NCBI RefSeq assembly: GCF_002234675.1
Contig: NC_019875.2
Span: forward strand, 22,934,299-22,998,298
Length of the DNA stretch: 64,000 nucleotides
Direction of reading: 5' to 3'
DNA from: Oryzias latipes
Taxonomy: Eukaryota > Chordata > Actinopteri > Beloniformes > Adrianichthyidae
Positions 12,056 through 26,500 of this stretch are shown here, piece by piece. How positions within the stretch are numbered: position 1 is the stretch's first letter; each line of letters begins with the position of its first letter. The notes beneath the pieces were generated by a model. It ran no database searches. It saw nothing but the letters and a program-made list of their open reading frames with translations, and was not told the origin of the DNA. The translations under genes were made by a program, and so were the position numbers.

Positions 12056-14510
12056 ATGGATCGGAGCTCACCGCCTCCGGAGCCAATCTGGGGAGAGTCA
12101 GAGAGGTGAGGCAGCGCGTGCGTGGATCGTGTGCAGGCTGTACACTGCAGCAAAAGGCTCTTTATTTATCACCATCATCATTTTTTCATACTAAATGAAG
12201 GTGAAACAGGTTTAGATGGACAAAAGAGATGTATTCACTGCTTAATGTTTAGCCTACATCATAGCAGGCCATCATATGGATCAGGATAGAGTGAAGCTAA
12301 TGACTTTCATTGATAAATTGACTATTTAACCCACATTTGGGTAACGTTTTTACAATAAACCCTCCCTAAATCATATGTATTGTGACTAATTTGGCAGATA
12401 ATAGATGCCAAATAGTAAAAAGACCAGATGACCCAGTTTTGACTCACTTCCTTAGATTTTGATCATCACTCATCAGAAATGTTAACCTTTTGGAATCTGT
12501 GTCAAATTCCTCTGCAATAATGCACAGGGCTATATGTGGGGTACTGGATTATAAAGCCCCTCCACACATGCACATGCACTCTCAATGCGACTAAATGGAC
12601 CACCTCACATATGAAGAAAACTGTTGTTAAATGTCCAGCCCTGCCCACCACAGCAATGTAGCATGCCAAGTGTTCACCAGTGGTATTTGTCCACCTGGTC
12701 ACCCTAGAAATCTTTGGCATGCAACAACTGTCACCATTTTATGAGCTTGGAGCGACTGGAATTCAGCCAGGAAGTAGGGATGTGCTTCTTACATCCTGGA
12801 TGTGGAGACTTTGTGACACAACCGGTGATGCTGTTTGATTGTGTACCTTGAAAATCTCTTGTGCATGCAGTCATGCCCTGTATCCTCCTGTGCTCACAAT
12901 TAATTGATGGGAGGAAATGCAGTTCTTGCAAGTCTGGTTGCTTACCAGGAGGTGTGCAGCTGAACTCTGACCTTCAAAGGCTCCTCCCAGTGCTTTGCAT
13001 CTCCCCTGCAGCGGACCTCTTTGACCCCATCTTCTCCTGCAGAAGTGTAGATGAGATTATGCGGTTTTCTAGAAAGAATTGAATTAGAATTATAAATGGA
13101 TTTAAGCCTTTTAAGTCGAGCTTCAACATAAATGGGGCTTTTACCTTCATATTGTGTGTTGTAGTTGAAGAGATGGTTGCATGCAGTCATTTCAGGGGTG
13201 TAAGGATTTTTTTGCAATTTGATTTATATCATAATTTGTGGTTGCTGATACGATGTATAGCTGATATTGGTTCATTTAAAGATCCGATTCACTGACCTAA
13301 AATGGATCCAGGACATTTTTAGCCAAAACTTCAACTGTGTGACTCAGAGATATAAATATCTGGGTACTGAACAGTGCAGGTGAAGTTTCTCAGATTCCTT
13401 CTATTTCTTGCAAGATAATCAAGTGTAAATAAAATATGTATACAAACAAACAGGTAAATAAGAATTAATTGTAAATCCATTCACATTTAAGTTTCATAAA
13501 GCTCAGCCCACTGTTGTTTTTCCACATCAAAATGATACAAACAGAAAACTTTATTACAGCATTCTAGCACACTGTATGGTCACACGTCTGCAAGATTTCA
13601 GTGTTTCCACTCACTGGACTGTAATGATGGACTGATCAGTTGTTGCTGTCATCACATACATGTACCATATTTATGTTGTCCGCTGTAATGACACTTGATC
13701 GTTTTTACGTTGTAGACCAATAAACCTGACTGTGCCTCAATCCATATCAATATAATCGATATATTTCATTTTGAAACGATTTTATTATGATATTGGTCAA
13801 TTAATTTGACAACTTGCTTCAGACAGATTAATCTAGTGGGATCGTAGGAATATAAATCCATTCATCGATTAAGTATTTCAATTTTTCAATTTTATTTGTA
13901 TAGCCCAAATTCACAACAACAGTTGTCTCAATGGGCTTCGTATCGGTAATTGAAAAAGTGAAACATGAACTCAAAAGGATCATGAATACATAGAGTTCAA
14001 TAGGAAAATGCTAAATTAAACTGACTAAGCTAAACTTGACATCCCTGCCCTTAGACCCCCCTTCGCGGTAAGCAAAAACTCCTAAAAAAAACGGATTCCG
14101 GAAAAAACGAAGAAACCTCAGGGGTGCCCACATGAAGGAGGGATCCTCCCCCAGAATGGACAGGCGATTTACCAGAACTCTTAGAGAAGAATTAACTTGT
14201 CTAACTCTACAACTACATATTTAAAGTCCAGTAGAGTAATTACTATACCCCTAGAAGTTATTTTCTTCTTTGGTGCAAAGTGTTTTTTTTTCTAACTTTG
14301 CGTTTTATTTCAGTGTTGTGGAAGAGGATTCTCCCTCCAAGAACACAGGTCACATGTCAGGTAGCTTTTGCTTGTGTCAGACATTAAGCACAGACTCACT
14401 ACTTGGTTTTGTTTTATTGACACATTCCGTCTCTTGCTTCAGACCTGTGCAGTGATGAAACAGATAATTCTCCTCTTCTTCAGCCTCACACACTCAAGCA
14501 ATTTGAACAG
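12056..14510 (+). CDS. pde4dip: pde4dip N-terminal exons of the long form
   Basis: Exons 12056-12105, 14314-14360 and 14443-14510 encode 55 residues starting MDRSSPPPEPIWGE, then VVEEDSPSKNT and a piece ending PHTLKQFEQ. They end in phase 0 and join the CM1 exon at 19625, giving FEQ-HLNDLKKEN. Human long myomegalin has DFEK-HLNDLKKEN and CDK5RAP2 has FENQ-ITELKKEN at the same place, which supports this splice. The first exon lies at the edge of the GC-rich promoter. Exon 2 has a pyrimidine-rich acceptor. Confidence 0.75.
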
Positions 14511-17500
14511 GTAAGGTATTTCCACTTTAAGATAGGTATCATGCTATGTGTGATGAAACTAATTCTTTTTTTTAACTGACTAATAACACTGTTTGGATTG
14601 GGGGTTGTATCGTATTATTAGTGTGTATTACTGATTTTTTTTTTCTCCTGTGGATTTGCTTCCTTGTAAGCTAGAAATGTAAACATCTCCTTTATAACTA
14701 AAAGCAAAACTGTCTGAAAATAATTTCATACAGAGATGATCTCCACCTCAGAATGGAAAACACCACAGAGCCCTCCTGCTATTTTTAGCAGCCTCTGGGT
14801 ATTCCATGGCCCACTTCAGGTTTTCCATTATTGAACAAGTGCTTTTTGAGGGGAGTTCCTGCATTTAAATGACAATCATTTTATCGTTGGGTTTTGGAAT
14901 ATTTATTCTTGTTTTTTAAAAATGTACTCACATGATTCTTATCAATTCATGAACAGGAATAAACAAGTTTAGAAGGTGAATTTTGAGAAAATGGATGATT
15001 GATGGATGTATAGAGAGGACTGCTGAGAGCAGCCTTGTTGTTGGTTTACAGACAAAGAGATAGGAGTCAGAGCTGAAGATGTTGAGCTTCTCTTTGGGAG
15101 GTTTGTGGATGGATAAGAGGAACAGCTCATGTTAGATGTTTAAAGGTAAATGCAAGGAAACCCATTGAGTTAATTATGACATGTTCTTGGAGGAGGGTCA
15201 ATGACTATGTTGGTGAAATGATGCTGAAGATGGAGCTGCAGGAAAGAGGTCTAGAGGAAGACCAAAGAGGAAGTTCAAGGATGCAGTGAAGGAAGACATG
15301 AAGGTGTTTGTCGTGAAGGAGGAGGATGCAGGGAAGAATATATATATATATGTTAACACCGGACATGTGATGTGTGCTCAAGAACGTGCGTTCTTGAAGT
15401 ATAGCCCGTGGTGTTCACACTGGACAAGCAGGGAGGGTCTTTTTCATTTTCTTCTTTTTCTACTGTTTTTTTCTTCTAGCACACGTCTGCCATCTACAGT
15501 TGGAAGAGTCTTGGTGCAATATGTCAAAGCAGTGCAAATGTTGTGAATTTTGCTCCAGGCTTTTTCTTTTACAGCTTTGTTCCAACATATAATTTCTGCC
15601 GAGTACAAGCCCCATTTATTTATTTCTCTTCAAAGATCACTTTTCAAATGGTTGGCACTTATTAAAAGGGACGCCATCCAAAGGTCACTACCAAATCTGA
15701 TTCCCTAACTTTCATTGCTCGTTTAATCGTTTTGTTCGTAGCACTTAAAAATGACACGAGAGTTTTGAACATGGAAGGCCAAAACACGCACATACGCGTG
15801 TTTACATAGACTTTCAATGAAAGAGGGCGCTTGAACGCAATTTGCCAAGGGCGGTGTAAACCTAGCTTCAGATAGAGGAGGATAATTCGCAATGGCGACC
15901 ACTAAAGGGAGCATCCTTCTAAAGCAAAGACAAAGAAGTTTTGGTTGTATTTAATTCTGTTGGTCTATTGTAAAATTTCAGCATTAACAAGAAAACTAGA
16001 GGGCAAATAAAACCAGCATCAGAGAATTATGTGACATTACATTACACATTAGCAGATAAAATCAAGATTACAATGCTACTACAATCTTGAAAATGTTGCC
16101 TGTTTTGATAAACTGAGTTTACCTGCCTGTTCTTAAACATGTCCTCATAACTGCCTTTTTGAACATTTTTACTCAATACACAAAGTTCATCTGTTTATAC
16201 CAAAAATGTCTTTACACTTATCAGTGTATGCAGAGTTCTGTCTGGCTGTCTGCTAAAAGCCCTTACTGGTAACAACCACAATAAGAGTGAAGACTTTATA
16301 TTAGTGGTTTGTATCTTTAAATCAGAAATGAATCAGCCTTTCACCACAGTTACTAGTTTTGAATTATTTAACTAGATTTAATGCATTTAATTAAATCATA
16401 AACTTTACTCATTTCTGGCCCTGCATCAGACTAACGACCCGTCCAGGGCGTCCCCTGCCTTCGCCCACAAATGGCTGGGATAGGCTCCAGCAGCCCCATG
16501 ACCCTAAAAGGGACAATACGGGTTTTAGAAGATGGATGGATTAGTTATTTGGGTTATTTGACATTATGTACTTTTCTAATAAAAAAAACAAAAACAAAAA
16601 AACAAATGTCAAAGTTTGAACAGCAGTTATTGGTCAGTAGGTACTTGGAAAAAACTAATTAACTAATTTTATATATTAACAAAATCTATTATTGTGCGTT
16701 CTTGGTCACATAAATAAATTAGTCAAATATGACAAATGAAGTTACATTTCATCTTCTTTTACTCTGCTTTATAGATTCTTTAGTTTTTTTCCCCCCTTAT
16801 GACTCATATTCTGTCCTGTTCTGATTCTGGTCCTTGGTAATTTTATCTGTAAATGACTGGATTATCACCCTTGTCTCCCTTTTTTGGATGATTAGATATT
16901 AAGAAAATCAGATCCTTTATTAACTGTCAAGAGATTGAGGCAACTAATGTCCACATGTTGTCAGGTGCTCTTTTAGACATCAAAATACGCTTTGTTTCAT
17001 AGAACTTCTACCAAGAGGAATACTCATGCATTATTAGACTTTTTTTTATTTTATTAAAACATTCTCATACTTGCGGAATGTCATCTACTTTCTTTATTTT
17101 TTATTTCTTTCTGTTATTTTGAAAATCAATGTTTTTTTTGTTTTTTGTTTTTTTTAGTAGAATCACCTCTGATCGTCAACAGTTATGTTTTATGTTCCTC
17201 TTGCCTTGTTCTACAGTAAGAGGTTCCTTTCTCCAATGTTTTTATTTGTGTAGTTGTTTAATGAGCGCATGGGGATTTGTGTTTTTGATTTCATTTTCTG
17301 AATGTTTTTGGAGGACACCAGTCTTGGCGTTTGGTTTATCCTGGCGTTGAATTATTCAATGTAATGTGACTCACTCTGCAATCCAAACGCTCCTCAATTG
17401 CATCAGGAACCAACATATTCTACTCTATATTCATTCATTTTTTCCTGCATAGCTGTTTGGTTTTAAAGTTCTGCGTCTTTTGCTGCCAAGAAAGTCACAC

Positions 17501-20500
17501 CTTTCAAAAGCAGTTTTTCTCCAAATCCTATTCTTCCTTTCACTTTATTCGTGTCTCTGAGGGACGCTCAAGGACTCACCGCTCAGTCATTAGCCCTGTG
17601 GTTCACGGCTCCCAAGTCTCTTATTTCTTTTCGTTTTTCTTCTCACCTGTCCGTCACACTCTAAATTTAAGCCCCAGTACATTGTACATTTTATTACATC
17701 TGTGAAATTATAGTTATACCTGACGCACAAGAAACCTTTCCTTTAGAACCTGCAGCTAGCTTCTTTGACCTAAAAACCACCAAACATTATTAGACTATTA
17801 CAAAAATGTAGAACATAAATTCTCAAATGTTCCATTTAATTGGTTTGGAGTGTTTGTTGATTTTTTTCGACAATTACAGACAAGAGACTTAAATAATCCA
17901 AATATGTGAACAATCAGAAATGACCATCGTCAAAATTCCACCTTCACAACTTCTGATGTTTTCTTACCAGGTTTATAAAATCCAGTATGCCAGTCCCTAG
18001 AAAATGCAGAATACAACAGCTGATAATGAACCAATCTGACCTGTAGCTAAGATAATCTGATGACATGTTTTTGTGTTTTAATGTCAGAAACCAAATAAAA
18101 GATGACATCATGGCCACCATGTCTGTTTTTATGTGGTACTACTGTAAAGTAGTATAAAATTCACATAAAATATATCAAAATATTAAAGATGAAATTATCA
18201 TTTGTGGTTATATTCAGATGTATTCCAATTGTAATTCCAACCCCAATATATAGAAATGAACAAAATATAAAGATAAGTGACTGAAATTCATCAGCTTGCT
18301 GCTAATGTCCATGTACATGCAACCAAATTACTGAAAACCTTCATCCGGAGCAAATGAGTAATGTCTTCCCATGCCGTATTCTGGAATCATAGGTTAAATA
18401 TTTCTAAGCTCTGACTATTTTAAAAAGCACGTCAGTTCCGCACGTAACCGCTAGGTGGCTTATAACACAAAGAAGGTCAACCTCAGAAATGAATCAGCCT
18501 TTCACAACATTTACCATTCCTTTTTGAAACTGGCTTCAGATTTGATCCAAAACTAACCGCTGGTTGTTGTCAGCACACACTCTGTCCACCTCTTTATGCA
18601 GGTATTAGATTGAAACAATGAGTCCATGTAAAGGATCTTTCCCCCCTGAGTGCAGTTGCTCCTCTTGCATCAGGGTGTTAGCTGATTTTCTCATTCATAC
18701 TTGCTCTCTTACAAAAATATGATTAGAATGTGGGTTACAGAATTTATGGTTAGTAATCAACCTGAGGAAGTCAAATTACTTTACTCCCATTTCAAAACAC
18801 TGCGCCTGTACAGTAAATGTGCTTTTGACAACTTTAACAAGTCAACAAAAACTTCACAAACTGTCTTTACTGATTTGGTAATATAATGACACTAAAGACT
18901 TCCATCAACAACCATGTCGGACTGCGACACTCATTTTGTTTTGTTCATAAAGTACCTTACTTGGTGTACAGATGCAGCAAATAGTTTTATTAGATATAAA
19001 AGAACAAAGCAAAACTTTTTTTTGTGTTGTAAATGTTGTACCTTAAGCTTAATCCTGTTAAAACGTCTTGAAAAACTAGCAACACCTGAAAAAATGTCCC
19101 TATGATGACCTATAAAACAAGATTTAGACTCCTTTTTCTGCCAAATGGGACTGTAAGCACTTTCCCTTCGCCCTCCCTCTCCTCCTCCCCTCTTCTCCCC
19201 TTTCACCCATCTCTCCTGGTAGTCTGGGATTCCAGGGATGACTCCCCCAGTAAAATAAGCTTCTGTCTCACCATTGCACAGACCACAACATAGCATGGAG
19301 CTGCCACTGCTGCACGTCTGAGTGCTGGGCTGCAGAGTAGCCCTCTGCACTGCAAACGCCCCAAAACTCTGTGGCTTTTCTGGTGTTTTACTTTTGATAG
19401 CTGAAATTTGTACTGAAGGATTTTTGGGACCATGCAGAGAAGAAGGTAGCATGTTGGTTGGGCACAGGGCTCTGACCCAACAAGCAGCCCTGACAGCTAC
19501 GGTCCAGTAAAATGGGCGAAATGGAGCAGTCACAGACTATTTATTTCTGATCTACGACAGACATGTTTAGCAGAGTCGGTGCTCTTTGACGGTCATGTCT
19601 AACAGTTACCGCACTTTATCACAGCACCTGAATGACCTGAAGAAGGAGAACTTCAGCCTGAAGCTCCGCATCTACTTCCTGGAGGAGAGGATTCAGCAGA
19701 AATTTGAGGAGAGCAGTGAAGATGTCTATCGTACAGTGAGTAGAAAATCCACTTTTTAGTTGTAGACACCTATTGGTTTTTGTTTTGTTAAAATATTTGA
19801 AAGTGAGATGCTGACGTGCAGCTTTTCATTGTTTTGTGTCATACTTTGGAATTGTTATACTAACTTAGGTCTTCATTTTGTCATCACCCTACTCACCGGC
19901 CAGGTTTTTGTTTTATCAAGACAAAGAGAACCGGTAAAGACAAATGTTTGTTTATTCCAGCAGTTCCTGCATTTGTCAAACTTTCAGTTATGCATAAAAA
20001 CCTCACATTGCAGGTGTAAATACTTTTAAGAGCAGCCAAACAGAAAACAAGGTTATTAAAAAATTGAAAAAGATCCTAAAATATTCACATTTGAAACAAA
20101 AAGCATAATTTTGGTCTCAAGTTATGCATTAGTTGACAAATACTTCTATGCATTTCTGCAAGACAGTTCAGTCCGAGTAAGAAAAATATCTAAATTACAC
20201 AAAATTGCAGAAAAAACATTCTAATTTTATTTCATTGCTGCTTCTCTTTAAAAGATCTGCTATGTTTTATGGTGTGATGCTTTTCTGATCTATATTAGAT
20301 TAAATAAAATGGGTCGAAGCAGCAATATGATGACCACGGTAGGTAAAATATATATTGTGGTGCAGCAGTAAGGAAGTATTTCTGAATGCGTTTGTCTCTG
20401 TTAATCTGCGCATGTGCACAGTGTGCATTTAAAACAGGGTGACCCTGCTCAGCTGTTGTTTGTTTACACAAACTGTCAGTCAGCCTCTCAAACTCGGTTC

Positions 20501-23500
20501 TGTCTCCTTCCTTTTATTCTCAATCCCCCCTGATCACCAGACAGGAGAAAACGAAATCACAGCATGATCCAGCTGAATGACACCCTAGCCGTCTTCCAGT
20601 ATTACTGCATGCCAGCCGTGATTGAGTAAGCCGAGTCTGTGTTGACATGCAGAGAGCTCAATCTTTCTGCCTTAGAACATCCCTTTGAGTAGTCAGTCAA
20701 ATCACTCATATAAGCCAATATATCTTTATTTCATGGTTTTTAGCCGGCCGGTGATGATTATGTTTGCCCATCCACCGTTTGAAATATTAATTTGATCTCA
20801 TATCAGATGTGTTGTATGCGTGATGGGTACATGGTGATCTCTGGAGCTGAAGGAACTCTATTTATAGCTGGCTTCAGTGCTGATTTATGTATCACATGTT
20901 CAAATGAGTGTCCGTGCAGCACATCCCATCAGTAACGATGCATGTGTGGGAGAATATCCTCCTTTTCTTGTCTTTTAAAGTAAATAATCACTTCAGCACT
21001 GGAAGGTCAATATTGTAGTTTATCAAACATTTTAAACTTTAGTTGTATTCGATTGTGTTTTTCAAAACAGATAAATATTCAAAGTGTTACAAGTGAAGTT
21101 GAAATCCCCGTAAATGTAATTTTATTAACTTTTCTAATATAAAATTTCTCTTCCATGTCCTTATCTGTTTGGATGGCTCAGGTGTTTCTGAGTCAATGCG
21201 TGCGTGCACGCTCTGGCATCTCCCTCATTATGGGTACATGTGGAGCTGTTGCTGAGAGCCCAAAGTCAAGGAGGGGTCAAAGTAGCAGGTGCACAGTGAT
21301 GAAAGCCTAAATATAGAACGGTTTGCAGGATGCAAAGATGTCTGTCATTCTGAGAGCTCCATTTTTGATTTCTCTATAAGGTAAATGTGTTTGGTAGATG
21401 CAACGAAACTGCTTAAAGCTAGAAAAGGGACTTGGCATAATATAAGCAAATTAATATTATAGTATTTGGGAGCATTTAGACTTTGATATTGTAAATACAT
21501 TTTTACAAATGTTTTATTGTTTAAATACACACAGGGCTTTTCATTCAGTCAGAAAACTTTCAACTTGAGAAAGTCAATTAGTCAGGTGAGAAGCTTACTT
21601 CATGATTTGATTTCATTCAAATTTCTATCCAATAACTAATTACTTGGGTTAGGAAAACTGGTTGTTTGCATACGTAGTGATTGAACCAAGAACATTTTTA
21701 CATTTTGGTTATTTATTTATGACTTATGCTTTATGCTAATGCTTTAGTTTGCACACTTCTTTGTGTTTTGAGCTTGACAGTTTCGTTGCATTTGTAAATG
21801 CGCTTTCTATCAGTATTGGAGACATGCAATGGAAACAGTGACTCCAGTAAGAGCAGCTTTCAACCTGTCTTCACAGTCTTCTCCTGTTTCTGTTTAAACC
21901 ATGTCCCTTCTTCAGTGTTTAGCTATGAGCGGTAAGGAGCTCTCCAATGCCCTTTAAAGACCTCAGCATGTCATCAAAGTGCAGATGTGGTTCTTGTAAG
22001 GTTGACTCTTCATTGTCCAGCTCTAAATAAATCAGCCATGGCAGCATAGTCAGTCTTATACTTTGCCTTCATGTCATAAAGAAAAAACAGAGATTAACTG
22101 AACAAAATACATAAGGAGCCTTGATTTAGACCCAAAACAATGTTAATATTTGTTTTGACTGAAAGAAACGTGTTCTTCTGAAATGTAAGTGTCTATTAAG
22201 CTGAACTGATTTCAGACGTTTTGCAATCTTGTTGGACATGAACAATTGCTTTATACTGAATTTGTTGCTGAAAGAGGAGATAATGTTCTACTGCTGACAT
22301 GAACACACAGTCATCTGAACTCGCGCTGCACCTTGTTTGTTGCAGAACATCGAGCTGAAGGTGGAAGTAGAGAGCTTGAAGAAGGAGCTTCAGGAGAAAC
22401 AAGAACATCTGGACAAAGCTCTGTAAGTTCATGTTGTTACTCAAATCCAGCCTTGTACTTTGTAAGGGGGGGGGTCAATTCTCCATTTAACATTTTTTAT
22501 ATAAATGTTTTTAAGTTTCTTACTTTTGAAATATTTGTGTCTGTGTTGATGCTTTTGGTGTCTCTTGATATTTAGAATCTATGAAAACGTAGCTTTAAAT
22601 ACTATATTTTTATTTAAAAAGTGATTAGATTTTCATTGACAGGTATGCCTTATAATCTGCAAAGTTTATCCACTTTAACCACTTCTGCTGTTCTTTCATT
22701 TACTCTTTACAGTTTATAACACTATGATGAATGATGAAGCTGCGTTGTGGATGTTTATTCAGGGCAAAGTTATAATGTTATAATTCTTTAATTTTTTGTA
22801 GCTAATTGTTTTTTTTTTGTGGTTTTTGAGTCCTCATACTCTATTAAACAATAAGGTTGGCGATTAAAGTCACAAAAAATGACTTTATTTTTTGTTTTGG
22901 TATTTGATATTGATCTAAATAAGGATTTTTATTAATTGGGGGTGTTGGACTGAGTAGGTGTTTTGACAGTGGATGTTTGTTTGAGAGAGACTCTTGCTGT
23001 ACATGACTAGGACTGGTTGAAAATATCTCAGTTATCTGAGCTGCTGCATGTGGTGGATGCAGTTAAAAACGTGTGTAGAGAGCGTCTGGAGTGTGACTCG
23101 TGGCGACTGGGTGGCGTGTGCCATTCTGGGAGCAGGAATTCTGGGATGGGATTTTTTGGACTAAGACAGTCTTTTACAGTATGAACTAGATAATATCTTA
23201 CTTACGGTCATATATGTGAAAGAAATTGAAGATTATGCTCAAAATATTCTGTGACACTAATGTGCCGTGACGAAGGTTTGTGTTGGAATACAAAGGAATT
23301 ATTCCCAGCCATAGAAACGAGTATTTGGTCCAAATGATCTTTTTAACAGAAACAGCTATTTTGATTTATTGTCTGTATTAAAGGACAAATTCAATTTCAG
23401 GCTGCAAGCACTTTTGAAAACAAAACAAAACATTAAAGTTAATTTTTAAAAAAAAGGAAGGAAATAAAAGAAACAGAAATAAGGTTAAGTGGCCAAATGA

Positions 23501-26500
23501 AACATTTAACTTAAACTAAAAGCAAAATGTCTACCTTGATTAAAAGAAAGGTTGAAAAACCATCCTTAGCAGATCACATTAAAAAACGCTCACACAGTGG
23601 GTGAGGTTCTTGCTCCATCTCTGCTATAACAGGAAGGTGGTAAGAATATCCCATGAACACTGCAGCAGACAGAAAAGGGGTGACGTTATCTCTTGGCTGC
23701 CCCTCATGTCTCCACCAGTTCCTTAATTTGACCCAACAGATGTGATTTGCTCACAAATAAACTGCAGCTGGAGTTAAAAAAGGTGTAACTGCAAAGCCGG
23801 GACCTTTAAAAATATCCATCTATCCATTTTCCATACCGACTATTCCTGCACAGGGTTTATAGGGAGGCTGGAGTCTACCCAGCTACTGTTGGGTGAAGGT
23901 GGGGGACACCCTGGACAGTTTGCCAGTCCGTTTCTGGGACATCCCTCACACTCCCACATCCAGAATCACCAATTAACCTTTGAAATGTGTTTTTGGACAT
24001 TTTCAGAGGAAGCTGGAGTGTCTGGAAAAACCCATGAAGCATAAAAACTCCAAACACAAAGAAGTCCTAACGACTACACCATGCACCCCTACTTTAAAAA
24101 ATATTCATAAAAATGAGTAATGTCAATTAATATTTTCCTGTCAATTCTAAAGTATTTTTAATGAACTGCTTGAGCCAAATTGCATACAATATGTGCATAA
24201 AACAGGAGGTAAAAACATCATGTAGAGTAGACTAAAGGGTCATGCTTTTGCATAACAATTTAATTGAAAAATATGTTCACAATGATAAAACCGCTGTTGC
24301 AAATAGTTTAAATGTGATTTACTCCTTATCAAACACCAATTGATGACTTTTACTGTTCCTGGTGTTTTCTAATCTTTTTTTTTAGAAAAACAACAGAGAG
24401 CTTGACCAATCACAATGAGACAGAGCTTCAGAGACGGTGTCAGGAGAGACAGCAGGAAATTGATCACATGCAACAGGTGCTTGAGACAAAAATTCAGCTC
24501 CTGCAGGAGGTTGGTCAGGTAGTCCTAGAAATAAATGCTGCTCACACTTACATTATTTTGAAGATGTCAAAACTCCTGTCTGCTGTGCATCCCGCAGGAG
24601 GCCCAACAAGCACGCAGCGAGGCTGAACGGATGGCCTCACTGGCGGGGTCAAACTCCCATGCTTCCCTTGTGTCCTTAGACATAGCAATGGAGGATTTGC
24701 CTAAAGATGACAGACCTCCAAGTGTCATGTCCCCTTCCAACACCAGCAAAGACAGGTGCAAAACTCTTTTAAAACTCCTGTAATTTTTTTTTTTTTTAAC
24801 ATTTTTTTTAGTATGCCAGATGAAGCTTTTGTGTCTCCTTGGATGAAATTGCATGCACTCTTGCTAAATCTAACCCCTCAAGTAAAATAGATTTCTAAGA
24901 GAGGTTTTTCTTGGGATTTTTGTAGAGATTCCAACAATAAACTGATGAAATCTATTGTGACACTGACTTTTTCCCTGTTTGCGTTCAGATTGATCGAGGA
25001 GCTGATCAAAGAGCTTCGCTCCAAGGATGTTCTCATCACAGAACTACGTGATGAGAAGACGACACAAAATAAAAGAGTGGGAGAGCTGGAGGGGCAAGTC
25101 CAGGAGTTGACTTCAGCTCTGCTGCAGAAGGACAAAGATGTGGAGGTAATTTTTAGTTTGGTTTCATTTTCCAATTACAGCTTCCATCTCCAACATTCCA
25201 AGTGTCATGTGGGAAGCTTGATCATTTTCACTCGGAGGCTTTTACAGACTTTTGACAATTTGTGCCCTTGCTTTATTCTTCAGGTTGGTTTTACTCGTGT
25301 TTAGTTAGTTTTTCCAACAAACGAAGTGTGGGGTCATCAAAATTCAGATTAAACAGAGAAACCTATGATGTATTTTTATTTTGTTACATTTTGTTTCTTT
25401 ATTACACTGTGAATGATGCTTTCTTGCACATAATGAAGGCTGAATTTGGCACATTCAGTACATTTATTTCTCTTTTTTGTGTACAGTTTTATCAAGAAGA
25501 ACTTGGTCAAGAGAGGCTGCGTATCGAGCAGGAAATGCAGGTAAGACCCACCATAAATAGTCATATATATATTTATATGATCACAAGAACTATTTCAATA
25601 CTCATTTTGTCTAGACTATTTACATTAAACAATATTTTAAAAGAGAATATACCATGGTTTGGAGTTGCCCGTATTTCTGTCTTCTGATCAATCTGATTCG
25701 CTTATCAACTGATATATTTTCAGACAAAGTCCTGCAGAAAACTATTTTTTAAGCTCCCTTCCTGCAGCCTCAATAGATTTTCACTGTTTTCAGCCTCAAC
25801 AGTGAAGGCACTGTCTTATTTTAACAACTTGTGCAATTTTTTTATTTTTTTTTTCTGACTTCATGGCATCTCGTGTCTTTGACTTGGTTTTGTAACGCAA
25901 CAAAAGAAAAGGTCAAAAAAAGCACAATAGCCTTAAAAGTAAAAAAAAAAAAAAAAAAAAAATTACAGGATTGGAAAATATTTTTTTTTTGGCAATACAT
26001 TTTATTAAATATACTTTGGTGGTATATTCTCTCATTTCAAATAAACAATAACCACAGGCTTCTCAAAAAAGTCTGACTTGATTCAATTCAAACTTGAGAT
26101 GCTGAAGACTTTAAGAACCTAAATATAAGAACTCAAATGCTAAAAATTTGATTTTTTTTCTTCTTTTTACTTCATGTATTCTCCTTTAAAGACAACACTG
26201 TAAAAATACTTTACAGGTGATAGTTTTTGTTTGTTCTTAAAGATTTGTAAAAATAGAAAGCAATCCTTATTGTTAGTTAGTTTATTTATTCTTTTCAGGA
26301 AGAGTACCACATTACATTACCATATTCAATACACAACATTAGTCACACATCATGTTCGAAAAAGAGCATCAAGTATGATGACATTTATTTTGTTACTTAC
26401 TCTTTTTAACTTATTAATACTCTCTTCCTTTTTCTGGTGAAAGTGTGTTTTTCTTTGTTGTTGTTGCAGAATTCTGTAAAACAGATCCACACCGATTAAA

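Larger units (their letters stand above)
14511..19594. other. 5.1-kb pde4dip intron
   Basis: Holds a LINE 3' relic (15005-15330), a probable DNA-transposon relic (15350-15885), a SINE fragment (16418-16541) and a short duplicated sequence (cagaaatgaatcagcctttcac at about 16324 and 18485). No exon compatible with the surrounding phases was found. Its right end carries the alternative promoter for the 19595 start. Confidence 0.5.

Noticed and set aside
11644-12153. A 169-codon minus-strand frame
   Set aside because: It overlaps the GC-rich promoter and first exon of pde4dip, where stop codons are scarce; no recognisable features.
18931-19533. A 200-codon open frame on the minus strand
   Set aside because: It lies antisense to the alternative pde4dip promoter, has no domain or plausible composition, and reads through repeat-like and low-complexity sequence. 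Long chance frames occur in GC-richer patches.
20541-20628. Splice-flanked block with MIQLNDTLAVFQYY
   Set aside because: It could be an exon by its borders, but neither its start nor its end is phase-compatible with the neighbouring pde4dip exons.
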